DNA from: Halothiobacillus diazotrophicus
GTDB lineage: Bacteria; Pseudomonadota; Gammaproteobacteria; Halothiobacillales; Halothiobacillaceae
Assembly: GCF_001663815.1 (NCBI RefSeq)
Contig: NZ_CP016027.1
Span: 1,240,001 to 1,304,000 of the forward strand
Direction of reading: 5' to 3'
DNA length: 64,000 bases
The notes below the pieces were generated by a model. That model had not been told where the DNA came from. It searched no databases and saw nothing but the letters and a program-made list of their open reading frames with translations. The position numbers and the translations under genes were made by a program. This document shows, in pieces, positions 47,931 to 56,118 of this stretch (its first letter is position 1; the number at the start of each line of letters is the position of its first letter).

Positions 47931-48686
47931 CTAGAACAGATCGGCATGGGTAAATCCGAAATCCAGCAGTTCGGCCTTGGGGACGCCACCCGACCGTTCC
48001 TGCAGGTTTTTGGCACTGGGAATATCCGTAGCGTCCAGCAACGCCGTATGGCGATCGAAACCGGGGCCGATCACGGCAAAAATGGTTCGGGATGGCCAGG
48101 TCTCCAGAAATTTGGCCAGGGGATAGCGCCGATTGCCCAGGGCAGGATCGGCAATATGCACATACCCATCGCTGACGCTTTTCAGCACGACGAAATGGTT
48201 GTAGCCGTTCACGTTCATCAACACGATCGTCGGGACGTGGATCGACTCCAGACGCGCCAGATCGATGCGATAGCCGCGACCGCGATAACCCAGCTCAGCC
48301 AAGTATTCCTTCATGTCCAGCAGGGAAAAGCCCCGGGTCCGCACCAGTTCCGGATTGGCCACGCCCAACATGCCGGAAAGCACGGTTTCCTCCCCGAGGC
48401 GCAACCCGTAGGCGTAACGCAAAATCGTCGCCAGCGCCGCAGCACCACAGGAAAAGTCGTACTGCTGACGAACCACGTTCAGGTAACGCCGCTCCTGCAT
48501 GCTGATGACCGGTTTGGTCAGAATCGCGCCGTTCGGCAGGATGTCGCCGAAGCGGATCTCCGCCGCCCGAGCAGGTGCACCGACCATCCCGCCGGCAGTC
48601 AGAAGCACGACGAGCGTCACTGTCGCGAGCTGCGACTTTTTCGACGCCCGTTGGACCACAAGCCATTGGTTGAATAAACGCCGCAT
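47931..48686 (-). CDS. fapD: FapD: C39-family cysteine peptidase
   Basis: 251 residues with an N-terminal membrane or signal segment (about 20-42). The C39 domain is clear: the oxyanion glutamine and nucleophile cysteine in VRQQYDFSCGAAALATIL (cysteine about residue 81), histidine in GYNHFVVLKSVS and aspartate in VHIADPALGNRRYPL. In Fap systems this peptidase is required for amyloid secretion; its substrates are not settled. It lies 144 bp after fapC, across a perfect hairpin, and 85 bp before fapE. Confidence 0.9.
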   Translation of the reverse strand: MRRLFNQWLVVQRASKKSQLATVTLVVLLTAGGMVGAPARAAEIRFGDILPNGAILTKPVISMQERRYLNVVRQQYDFSCGAAALATILRYAYGLRLGEETVLSGMLGVANPELVRTRGFSLLDMKEYLAELGYRGRGYRIDLARLESIHVPTIVLMNVNGYNHFVVLKSVSDGYVHIADPALGNRRYPLAKFLETWPSRTIFAVIGPGFDRHTALLDATDIPSAKNLQERSGGVPKAELLDFGFTHADLF

Positions 48687-48748
48687 CGATCAATCCCCTG
48701 CGTTCTAGCCAAACATCCCCCGTAGGTCGTTGGAACCGGCCCCGGTGT

Positions 48749-48783
48749 CGTCTTTCCAGACAATCTCCTTGTCTGGAAAGACG
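48749..48783 (-). promoter_or_regulatory. Stable hairpin between fapC and fapD
   Basis: Arms CGTCTTTCCAGACAA (48749-48763) and its exact complement (48769-48783) with a five-base loop. On the minus-strand transcript it lies about 50 nt after the fapC stop and about 60 nt before fapD. There is no T run, so it more likely protects the upstream fapABC mRNA or marks a processing point than terminates. Confidence 0.75.
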
Positions 48784-48830
48784 GGGCAACGCCAGAAGCG
48801 TGCCCCGCCGATAGCCATCAAGCGGCGCAA

Positions 48831-50066
48831 TTACTCGCCGGTGCCGCCCTTACCGCAGCTCACGCAGGAGACCGCCATGGACAGGCTGTTGCTCTGCAGG
48901 TTGCCGGTACCGGCTGCCACGTTCACGCCGATGTTGCCGGCTGCCTTGGAGAAGGCATTCCCGCTCAGGGAAGCGTCATTCTCGGCATTGATCACGACAT
49001 AACGCGTGGTGGCAACGCTACCGCTCATCACGGAGCTCAGACCGATCATGCCCTGCTCCTTGAAGCCCAGGCTGCCGCCTTCGGAACCGCTTGACTTCAT
49101 GTCATGGGTACCGAATGCCAGTGCGCCGCCATCGCCATTCAGATCGGAGCCGCCCTGAGTTGCCGTATCCAGATCGATATGGCCGGTGACAGAACCGCTC
49201 GGATGGCTCGCACCGCTCCAGGTATCGGGATAGACATTGCCGATCTGGTCCATCTGGCCGGTGATGGTGGAGCTGGTGCGACCGCTGTACGATCCGCTGC
49301 CAGCGCCCTTATAACCGCCGATGCTGCCGCCCTTGAGGGTGACATTCACGAGATCGGTGTATTTCTCGGTACGGCCTTCGTTGCGGATGCTGTTGCCCGC
49401 AGAAGCCTGCGTGCTGTTGATGGACGCACTGGCTACCCGTGAAGTCGATACGGAAGCCGCCATCGTGTTCTTCTGGCCGTTGCCGGTACCGGAAGCCACG
49501 TTCACGCCGATGTTGCCGGAAGCGCTCTGGAAGGCGTTGTCCGCGATGGATGCGGTGTTGGTGACGCCGCTGTTCATGGTCGTGTTGCCCATGTTGGTCT
49601 GACCGACATCCACCGTTGCGGTGGACTGGCCGAACACGAAACCGGCATCAACTGCTGCCAGGGCAGCCGCATTGTCCTGCACGTTGGTATCGCCTGCAGC
49701 CACGTTCATGCCGATGTTGCCGCTCGCGTTGGTGCCGACGTTGTCACCGATCTTGGCGTTGTTGGTCAGCTTGACGTTATCCACCTCGTTGTTGGTGATG
49801 AGTTGCTGATCCATGGCATTGGCGGCTGCTTCCGCATTCACCGTGATGTCGCGGACATCGTTGTTGACGATGTTGTCCGTGACGTTCTTGTTGATGGTCT
49901 TGTTGACCTTCAGGTTGATGTCTTTCTTGACACTGATGTCCTTGCTGATCTTGATCTTCACATCCGGCTTGCCGTGATGCCCTTCGTGGTCATCGGCCAT
50001 GGCCGGAGCAGAAACCAGTGCCGCGATGGCAGAGGCGATCAGCGTCATCTTGATTTGCGTTTTCAT
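48831..50066 (-). CDS. fapC: FapC-like major amyloid subunit
   Basis: 411 residues from ATG 50066 (AAGGA eight bases upstream). Signal peptide 1-24 (ending APAMA), a histidine- and lysine-rich segment (25-60), then three imperfect amyloid repeats at about 103-137, 171-206 and 364-399, each with a core like SGNIGVNVASGTGNGQKN. The linker between repeats one and two is about 33 residues; that between two and three about 158 residues and rich in glycine, serine and threonine. The C-terminus has CVSC (401-404), a CxxC. Three repeats separated by variable linkers are the FapC architecture, and its place third in the operon agrees. Confidence 0.88.
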   Translation of the reverse strand: MKTQIKMTLIASAIAALVSAPAMADDHEGHHGKPDVKIKISKDISVKKDINLKVNKTINKNVTDNIVNNDVRDITVNAEAAANAMDQQLITNNEVDNVKLTNNAKIGDNVGTNASGNIGMNVAAGDTNVQDNAAALAAVDAGFVFGQSTATVDVGQTNMGNTTMNSGVTNTASIADNAFQSASGNIGVNVASGTGNGQKNTMAASVSTSRVASASINSTQASAGNSIRNEGRTEKYTDLVNVTLKGGSIGGYKGAGSGSYSGRTSSTITGQMDQIGNVYPDTWSGASHPSGSVTGHIDLDTATQGGSDLNGDGGALAFGTHDMKSSGSEGGSLGFKEQGMIGLSSVMSGSVATTRYVVINAENDASLSGNAFSKAAGNIGVNVAAGTGNLQSNSLSMAVSCVSCGKGGTGE

Positions 50067-50112
50067 AGTAACTATCCTTCTTGTTGGGTTTACATCGATC
50101 ATGAAACCAGCC

Positions 50113-50766
50113 TCAGGGCATCGAGATTGAGAAGTGATTGGCCGTCATATTCCCGATCCCTGAAACCTGGTTGATTTGGAGTACACCGCTGAATCCGGAT
50201 AACGCGCCCTCGCCGATGACGGCGCGATACCGATCCGGGATGTGCCCCGCCCTCCGCCCAGTATCCTGGCCGGAGAGATTCGGCAACGGCTTCGGGATTC
50301 CCGCGCCCATTGCACGAATTCCTGACGACGACGAGCCACCGCCCCCCATCGACATCGTGTTCACCTGTGCATTGCCTGCACCACTGACCTGATTGATGCC
50401 AAGCACACCGGCCGAGTGGCTGAATGCCTGTCCGCCGATTTCCGTTTGCGCGTCCAGCGCAGCGCCGCCCGACACATTGCTCGGCTTGTGGACGCCAAGG
50501 GGTGTCACCGGCCCGGCAACGACGCCACCGCCTACCCCGATTTGTCGCTGATTTGCCTGGATATTGCCGTCGCCGGCCGCCGTGTTTACCGCCATATTCC
50601 CGGATGCGCCGCTCCCGACCTGCCCATTGATACGAGAACTGTCCAGCACCTGGAGCATCCAGTCGTACTCGTCCGCCTGCGCGGTGGTACCGAGCAGCCC
50701 CAGAACCAGACCCAAGCTCAGAATGAGTCTGCGCGGGCGAATCTGCCGGGACAGGTGTGGGCTCAT
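50113..50766 (-). CDS. fapB: FapB-like minor amyloid subunit
   Basis: 217 residues with a signal peptide (cleavage about residue 31, TTAQA). Three imperfect repeats at about 44-78 (SGNMAVNTAAGDGNIQAN), 106-140 (AGVLGINQVSGAGNAQVN) and 183-216 (SGVLQINQVSGIGNMTAN) share the Fap pattern of a strand, GN turn and asparagine or glutamine ladder. Linkers are short and glycine- and serine-rich. In Pseudomonas FapB is the proposed nucleator. Its start overlaps the fapA stop (ATGA), and fapC follows after 46 bp. The FapB name is from order; a FapE-like role cannot be excluded. Confidence 0.8.
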   Translation of the reverse strand: MSPHLSRQIRPRRLILSLGLVLGLLGTTAQADEYDWMLQVLDSSRINGQVGSGASGNMAVNTAAGDGNIQANQRQIGVGGGVVAGPVTPLGVHKPSNVSGGAALDAQTEIGGQAFSHSAGVLGINQVSGAGNAQVNTMSMGGGGSSSSGIRAMGAGIPKPLPNLSGQDTGRRAGHIPDRYRAVIGEGALSGFSGVLQINQVSGIGNMTANHFSISMP

Positions 50767-51272
50767 GGCCGGGCGCCTCCCGACAACAGCCCGCTGGCAC
50801 CCAGAGCACCGGAGACGGTTGGCGCGATTCCACCCGTTGCCGAACGAATGGCACTACCCGCAGTGCCCGCAGATGCGCCGCCCTGCGTGGGTGTCAACAG
50901 GCCGGTCGTTGTGGCCTGAACGTTCTCCCGAACCAGTTGCGCAGTCAGCGGCCCTTGGCGAGGCGACGTGACCACCCCCGGTGCGTTGGCTGAGAGCGCG
51001 GCGTAGTCGGCATTCGACAATTCCGCCGACCCCAGACCCTGTGCGATTTCCGCTAGCGGACTCGGGTTCAGCATCACGGCCTTCGATGGCGGCATGGCAC
51101 GAGCGGCCGGCCGTGCCGGCACATTGCGCAGGATAACGATGTCGCCCGGATCGGCCTTGACCTGATTCTTGACGCCCGCCGCCTGGGCTTCGCGCCAGAG
51201 CGGGAGGCTGAGAATCAGTGCCGCGCCACTGAACAGGCAGCCCTGCCAAACACATTGAATTCGATTAGCCAT
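50763..51272 (-). CDS. fapA: FapA-like periplasmic protein
   Basis: 169 residues with a signal peptide (about 1-31, ending REAQA). The middle contains KADPGDIVILRNVPARPAAR and MLNPSPLAEIAQGLGSAELS; the C-terminal third is low-complexity, rich in glycine, alanine, serine and threonine. In Pseudomonas FapA is a periplasmic protein that restrains FapC and affects fibre composition. Sequence similarity is weak and the name rests on first place in a complete A-F operon. GAGG lies upstream of the ATG, and the sigma-54 promoter at 51328-51343 is about 55 bp away. Confidence 0.7.
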   Translation of the reverse strand: MANRIQCVWQGCLFSGAALILSLPLWREAQAAGVKNQVKADPGDIVILRNVPARPAARAMPPSKAVMLNPSPLAEIAQGLGSAELSNADYAALSANAPGVVTSPRQGPLTAQLVRENVQATTTGLLTPTQGGASAGTAGSAIRSATGGIAPTVSGALGASGLLSGGARP

Positions 51273-51327
51273 GACCTGACGTCCTCGCGTTGCCCCAGGT
51301 GGGAATCACCTTGCATGTCTTGGATTG

Positions 51328-51343
51328 AGCAACATCGATGCCA
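51328..51343 (-). promoter_or_regulatory. Sigma-54 promoter of the fap operon
   Basis: On the minus strand TGGCATCGATGTTGCT: the -24 GG and -12 GC elements are spaced exactly ten bases apart and the consensus TGGCAC-N5-TTGCT is matched at all but one defined position. Predicted transcription would start near 51317, leaving a leader of about 45 nt before fapA. Confidence 0.75.
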
Positions 51344-51436
51344 GAAAATGAATCGCTTTCAGATCAGCGAATTACATCGAATAGCCAGGCAAACGGATGA
51401 CGTTTTGTTTCAGTTTCGGAACAGTTTTTCGGTACG

Positions 51437-51468
51437 AAAAAAAGGAAACCGCGCCAAAGCGCGGTTTT
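51437..51468 (-). terminator. Second terminator downstream of the chemoreceptor gene
   Basis: Minus-strand stem AAACCGCGC/GCGCGGTTT (51446-51454 and 51459-51467), loop of four, then CCTTTTTTT. It lies about 150 bp beyond the first terminator (51612-51632) and insulates the fap promoter; it could also end a small RNA starting in between. Confidence 0.8.
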
Positions 51469-51611
51469 GAGTGCAACTAATTTGAGACAGTACGCTGGGG
51501 TACAACACGGATTGGTACAGGCGCTCACAAGGCGCCATCAAACAAAGCCCCTAGAAAATCAAGGGATAAACGCGGGATGACAAGACCCGTCACCCCATGT
51601 AATAAGCCCGC

Positions 51612-51632
51612 AAAAAAGGGGCATGACGCCCC
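51612..51632 (-). terminator. Terminator of the chemoreceptor gene
   Basis: Minus-strand stem GGGGC/GCCCC (51628-51632 with 51618-51622), five-base loop, followed by TTTTTT, 65 bp after the stop codon. Confidence 0.7.
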
Positions 51633-51696
51633 CCATCGATAAAGGCAGCGGCACCCTGCCCGGAATACCGCTACTCAGCGATGTGCGGTGACGGGC

Positions 51697-53319
51697 TCAG
51701 GCCTTGAAACGACCGACCTGTCGATCCAGGTTGGCGGCCAGGCGGGTCAGATCGGCGCCGGCAATGGAAACCTGCTCTGCCGAATCGTCGAGGTGTTCGC
51801 TCTGCACCCGGATTTTCGAAAGGTTCTGATTGATCTCGGCCGCCGCTGCCGATTGCTCCTCGGTTGCGGCTGCGACTTGCAAGGTCATCTGGGTAATGGC
51901 GTTCACCCGCGTAATGATCACATCGAGCAGTTCATCGGTTTCTGCCGTCAGCTTGATGGTTTCCTGACCATGCGCCTCGCTGGTCTGCATGGCCTTGGCT
52001 GTCTCGCTGACGCGCTCCTGGAGCTGTTCGATGATTTCCCGGATCTCCTCCGTTGAGCGCTGAGTCCGACTGGCAAGATTGCGGACTTCCTCGGCCACCA
52101 CGGCAAAACCGCGACCGTGTTCGCCAGCCCGGGCCGCCTCGATCGCGGCATTCAATGCCAGCAGGTTTGTCTGCTCGGCGACACTCCGGATCACATCGAG
52201 CACACCACCGATTTTCGCGGTCTGCCCTTCCAGCTCATGCACCGACTCCGTGGTCGTGTGCATATGGTTCACCAGCTTGTTGATGCTTTGGACCGAGCGA
52301 TTCAGAACTTCCTTGCCGGCACGGGTCGCCTCATCGGTTTCCTGGGCGGCAAAGGCGGTTTCGTTGGTGTTCTGGGCGACGGTTTTGGTCGTTGCCGTCA
52401 TTTCGTCGATAGCGACGGCAACCAACTCGGTCTGTTCGGTCTGGTGTCGGGTATTCTCCCGTGACATCTGGGTGATGGTCGACATTTCCTCTGCGGAGGC
52501 AGCCAGATGTGTTGTGGAATCGGTAATTTCGCGGACCAGGTCCTGAATCTTGATCACGAACCGGTTGAAGGTTCTGGCCAAATCGGCGATTTCGTCGCGC
52601 CCGGTATCCGGCAGTCGTTTGCGCAAGTCGCCATCCCCGGAGGCGATTTCATGCATGGCGCGTGTGACCGAAGACAGTCGGCTCGATACCGAACGCATGA
52701 CCAGCACGATCAGGGTCAATCCGATCGCCAAGGCGATCACGCCCACCCAGATACTCAACTGGCGCGCCTTCTCCGCACGTTTTTTGATGTCGCCTTGCAT
52801 CTGTAACGCCTGAGCTTTCCAAGCTTCGGTCAACGCCTGGAGATCCTTTCGAATCTGCTGCCAGTTGGGAAACTCCGATTCCAGTAGCGTCTGCGTGGCG
52901 ACATCCAGATTGCCGGCTTCGACGTCCTTGAACACGCCGATACGCGCCGCTTCCACAAGCGCCCAACGCTTCGCGACATCTTCCAGCAATTCGTTGCTTG
53001 CCTTGTCATCAGCCGGTGTCAGAGAACGCACCATTTCCAGATCTTTTTTGAAGATCTCATTGGTTTTCATCATTACCTTGTACGGCGGCGCGTACTTGGG
53101 CTTGAACACCTTGTTACGCGTGGCCACACCGCCGAGCAAACCGTTGCTACTCATCTCCTGTAGGAGATCCAATCGCGCATACTGCGTCGTGTAAAGATTC
53201 TGATAGGAGGTCGTCACCGAGCTCATATTGCTCAGGATATAGATCAGGACACCGACGAACAGAAGCGCCGATGCCATAAACGAGATCAGAATCTTCGCCG
53301 TGTTGCTGTAAATATTCAT
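51697..53319 (-). CDS. Methyl-accepting chemotaxis protein
   Basis: 540 residues: membrane helix 1 (about 9-31), periplasmic four-helix-type sensor domain (about 35-190), helix 2 (about 190-212), HAMP domain (about 213-266, [20 protein letters not shown]) and a cytoplasmic signalling domain whose hairpin tip is [30 protein letters not shown] in part (about 370-400). No C-terminal pentapeptide tether is visible. The ligand is unknown. A sigma-28 promoter precedes it (53375-53401), so it belongs to the flagellar-chemotaxis regulon. Confidence 0.94.
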   Translation of the reverse strand: MNIYSNTAKILISFMASALLFVGVLIYILSNMSSVTTSYQNLYTTQYARLDLLQEMSSNGLLGGVATRNKVFKPKYAPPYKVMMKTNEIFKKDLEMVRSLTPADDKASNELLEDVAKRWALVEAARIGVFKDVEAGNLDVATQTLLESEFPNWQQIRKDLQALTEAWKAQALQMQGDIKKRAEKARQLSIWVGVIALAIGLTLIVLVMRSVSSRLSSVTRAMHEIASGDGDLRKRLPDTGRDEIADLARTFNRFVIKIQDLVREITDSTTHLAASAEEMSTITQMSRENTRHQTEQTELVAVAIDEMTATTKTVAQNTNETAFAAQETDEATRAGKEVLNRSVQSINKLVNHMHTTTESVHELEGQTAKIGGVLDVIRSVAEQTNLLALNAAIEAARAGEHGRGFAVVAEEVRNLASRTQRSTEEIREIIEQLQERVSETAKAMQTSEAHGQETIKLTAETDELLDVIITRVNAITQMTLQVAAATEEQSAAAAEINQNLSKIRVQSEHLDDSAEQVSIAGADLTRLAANLDRQVGRFKA

Positions 53320-53653
53320 GTCTGGTGGTCCATCCTTTTAAGGATTTGTGATTGTCGTCTGAGTTCCTCGACCGGTATCGGCTGGGTATGGAATTACTTT
53401 AACCAACCAATCGGGTAAGGCATTTTTTCATGGGGACTATCCAAGATCAAAGTCTCATCCGGCTTCCGCCGCGTTGCGATCAAAGACACAGCATAATCCT
53501 CAACAAATATAGCTGTACATATATTTACCTATGCAAACTATATTGGGTCGCGGGCTTTCTCGGACACAACCCAGGACGCGGCGCCCCTCGTCCCGCTGGA
53601 GGCGGGTTTGTTATGATTTCCCATAGACCCCTATCGAAAAACGAGGATGCCCC
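53320..53653. other. Divergent region between the chemoreceptor and the phosphatase gene
   Basis: 334 bp. Besides the sigma-28 promoter at 53375-53401, the stretch 53500-53545 is AT-rich with several TATA-like boxes and probably holds the phosphatase promoter, but no single -35/-10 pair stands out. Confidence 0.5.
53375..53401 (-). promoter_or_regulatory. Sigma-28 (FliA) promoter of the chemoreceptor gene
   Basis: On the minus strand TAAA (53398-53401), 15-bp spacer and GCCGATAC (53375-53382), seven of eight matches to the -10 consensus GCCGATAA. Confidence 0.8.
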
Positions 53654-54157
53654 ATGCCCAGTTCCCCGCAAATGCGCGTTCTATTCGTCTGCATGGGCAA
53701 TATTTGCCGTTCGCCCACAGCAGAGGCCGTGTTCCGCAAACTCGTTCAGGATGAAGGACTCGAAACACACATCGAGATCGACTCCGCGGGCACCCATGCC
53801 TACCACATCGGCAACCCACCCGACACCCGCTCGACAGCCGTCGCATTGCGACGCGGTTACGAAATGGACGTACTCCGGGCACGACAGGTGACCCGTTCCG
53901 ACATCGAAACCTTCGACTATGTGCTGGCCATGGATCGCGACAATGCGGCCATCCTCCGTCAACTGGCACCCGAAGGACTCAAGGAAAAACCGCAACTCTT
54001 CATGCGTTTTGCCGCCGACTACGGCATAGCGGAGGTGCCCGATCCCTACTATGGCGGGGCCCAGGGCTTCGAGCAGGTTCTCGACATGGTGGAGCAGGCC
54101 AGTGCTGGCCTGTTGACGGAGATTCGGCGGAATCTCGTGGCGCCCCGAATCCGTTAG
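53654..54157 (+). CDS. Low-molecular-weight protein tyrosine phosphatase
   Basis: 167 residues. The P-loop C-x5-R-S is VLFVCMGNICRSPTAEAVF (cysteine about residue 13), and the general-acid aspartate lies in EVPDPYYGGAQGFEQV (about residue 129). This is the full pattern of an active enzyme. In many bacteria such phosphatases act on tyrosine kinases of exopolysaccharide export, but no kinase is adjacent here. GAGGATG precedes the ATG. Confidence 0.93.
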   Translation: MPSSPQMRVLFVCMGNICRSPTAEAVFRKLVQDEGLETHIEIDSAGTHAYHIGNPPDTRSTAVALRRGYEMDVLRARQVTRSDIETFDYVLAMDRDNAAILRQLAPEGLKEKPQLFMRFAADYGIAEVPDPYYGGAQGFEQVLDMVEQASAGLLTEIRRNLVAPRIR

Positions 54158-54200
54158 ATCGGGCAGGACGGTATGCGGCGGGCAGGCACCGAGGGACGAA

Positions 54201-55619
54201 TCACTCCGGCTTAAGCGACTGTGCTTGTCCCAAATGACTATTCCGATACGAGTAGGTGAAATAGATCACGACACCGATCGCGAGCCAAGCCAGAAAACGG
54301 ATCCAGGTCACCATCGGCAGGAACATCATCAATGCACCGCAGGACACCACGCCTAGCACCGGCAACAGGATACCGAACGGGTTCCTGAACGGGCGCGGCA
54401 GATCCGGCTGACGGAACCGAAGGACGATCACACCCAGGCAGACCAGCACGAAGGCCGCGAGCGTGCCGATGTTCACGAGTTCGGCCAGTTCGCCCAGCGG
54501 CACCAGCCCCGCGATCAGAGACATGGCGACCCCGCAGCCCAGAATGATCGGCACCGGGGTTTTGGTTTTGGGATGCACCTTGGCCAATCGCGAGGTGATC
54601 AAGCCATCCCGGGACATGGCGAAAATGATGCGGGTCAGCGCGTAGTAGAGCACCAGCATCACCGTGGTCAACCCGGTGATCACCCCGGTAGCCACGAGCG
54701 CCGACGCCCAGTTGTAACCAAGGAGTTGCAACGAATGGGCGACCGGCGAGGCGACGTTCAGGTCCTTGTAGGAGACGATGCCGGTCAGCAGGCCGGACAC
54801 CACGATATAGATCAGGGTACAGAACACCAGCGAGGCGATGATGCCGATCGGTACGTCCCGCTGCGGGTTGCGCGCCTCCTCGACGGCGGTGGAAACGGCA
54901 TCGAAACCGACATAGGCGAAGAACACGATCGAGGCCCCGGCCAGCACCCCGATGGGCTTGCCCCCCGTGCCTTCCGAAAACCAGCCGAAGGGCATGAAGG
55001 GCGTCCAGTTTTCCGGATGCACGTTAAAAGCGGCCACGGCAATGAACACCGAAATGGTCAACACCTTGACGAACACCATGACCACGTTCACCCGCGAGGA
55101 CTCGCGCACCCCCAGGATCAACAACCCCATGAGGATCAGGATGATCAGCGATGCCGGCAGGTTGATCACTCCCCCCATGGAGGGCGCCTTGGTGAGCACG
55201 GCAGGCAATCCCAGCCCGATGGCCGTCAAGGCATTCTCGAAATAGCCGGACCAGCCGTTGGCGACCGCAGCCACGGAAACCGCATACTCCAGGATCAGGT
55301 CCCAACCGATGATCCAGGCGATGACTTCGCCGAAGGCCGCATAACTGTAGCCATAGGCACTGCCCGACCCGCCGACCGACGAGGCCAGTTCTGCGTAAGC
55401 CAGAGCGGCGAAGGTACAGGCAATGCCCGCCAGAATGAAGGAGAGCACCACGGCCGGTCCCGATTGGTTGGCGGCGGCGATACCGGTCAGCACGAAAATC
55501 CCCGTACCGATAATCGCACCGATCCCCAGAAAGGTCAGGTCGAAGGCCCCCAGGCAACGCTTCAGGCCGGTATCGCAAAAGGCATTCGGGCTTGCCGCCT
55601 TGGTCCGAAAAATATTCAT
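54201..55619 (-). CDS. APC-family amino acid permease
   Basis: 472 residues with about 12 to 13 membrane helices. The APC signature is clear near the N-terminus: TFLGIGAIIGTGIFVLTGIA with the helix-breaking GxG motif, then AYAELASSVGGSGSAYGYSYA. The CAT-like cluster features (VGFDAVSTAVEEARNPQRDVP) suggest a cationic or broad amino acid transporter. It is convergent with the phosphatase gene (43-bp gap) and its substrate cannot be read from the sequence. Confidence 0.9.
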   Translation of the reverse strand: MNIFRTKAASPNAFCDTGLKRCLGAFDLTFLGIGAIIGTGIFVLTGIAAANQSGPAVVLSFILAGIACTFAALAYAELASSVGGSGSAYGYSYAAFGEVIAWIIGWDLILEYAVSVAAVANGWSGYFENALTAIGLGLPAVLTKAPSMGGVINLPASLIILILMGLLILGVRESSRVNVVMVFVKVLTISVFIAVAAFNVHPENWTPFMPFGWFSEGTGGKPIGVLAGASIVFFAYVGFDAVSTAVEEARNPQRDVPIGIIASLVFCTLIYIVVSGLLTGIVSYKDLNVASPVAHSLQLLGYNWASALVATGVITGLTTVMLVLYYALTRIIFAMSRDGLITSRLAKVHPKTKTPVPIILGCGVAMSLIAGLVPLGELAELVNIGTLAAFVLVCLGVIVLRFRQPDLPRPFRNPFGILLPVLGVVSCGALMMFLPMVTWIRFLAWLAIGVVIYFTYSYRNSHLGQAQSLKPE

Positions 55620-55760
55620 GGGATCGGGTCGCTCTCTTCCGTCATTGAACCGCGGTCCAAGGTATCACCACCCGGCCATGCATCACAATGCCCAAAGTCG
55701 CATTCCCACTGGTGGTGCGGCCAAATTCACAATGGTGGTGCGAACAATACGAAGAGTTTT

Positions 55761-55789
55761 TCAACAGACGGGGCGTTGGGCGTTATAAT
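55761..55789 (+). promoter_or_regulatory. Promoter of the xseB-ispA-dxs operon
   Basis: TCAACA (55761-55766), 17-bp spacer and a perfect TATAAT (55784-55789), just upstream of xseB. Confidence 0.65.
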
Positions 55790-55821
55790 TAACAGCTTGT
55801 AGATATCGAATGAGACCCGTC

Positions 55822-56118
55822 ATGGCTGCCAGAAAAACCGCCGCCAACACCCAGATCGTCCAGACCGGCAATCCGGAAGTCATTGCCCAGTACGAGCAGG
55901 CCATGGCAGAACTGGAACAGATCGTGACGCGTCTGGAACAGGGCGAACAGACCCTTGAACAATCCCTGGCAGACTACGAGCGCGGGACCCGACTGGCCCG
56001 GCAATGCGAGCAGGCCCTCAAGGAGGCCGAGCGCCGCATTGACGCACTTTCGTCCCCCGACGACGTCGAGCCGTCTCCAGACGGCGTTGCGCAGGCAAAA
56101 GATTTATTCAATGAGTGA
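55822..56118 (+). CDS. xseB: Exodeoxyribonuclease VII small subunit
   Basis: About 98 residues, forming a helical hairpin: EQAMAELEQIVTRLEQGEQTLEQSLADYERG is the family core (here quoted as EQAMAELEQIVTRLEQ and LEQSLADYERGTRLARQCE). It binds XseA to form the single-strand nuclease. The ATG at 55822 is chosen; another four codons upstream is possible and would have a very short leader. It overlaps ispA by eight bases, the conserved xseB-ispA-dxs order. Confidence 0.92.
   Translation: MAARKTAANTQIVQTGNPEVIAQYEQAMAELEQIVTRLEQGEQTLEQSLADYERGTRLARQCEQALKEAERRIDALSSPDDVEPSPDGVAQAKDLFNE

Noticed and set aside
51273-51696. Cyclic-di-GMP riboswitch upstream of fapA
   Set aside because: No conserved aptamer core was found by eye, and the sigma-54 promoter leaves a leader of only about 45 nt.
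54573-55802. 409-codon plus-strand open frame opposite the APC permease
   Set aside because: Composition is dominated by glycine, aspartate, histidine and arginine as expected for the complement of a membrane protein gene.
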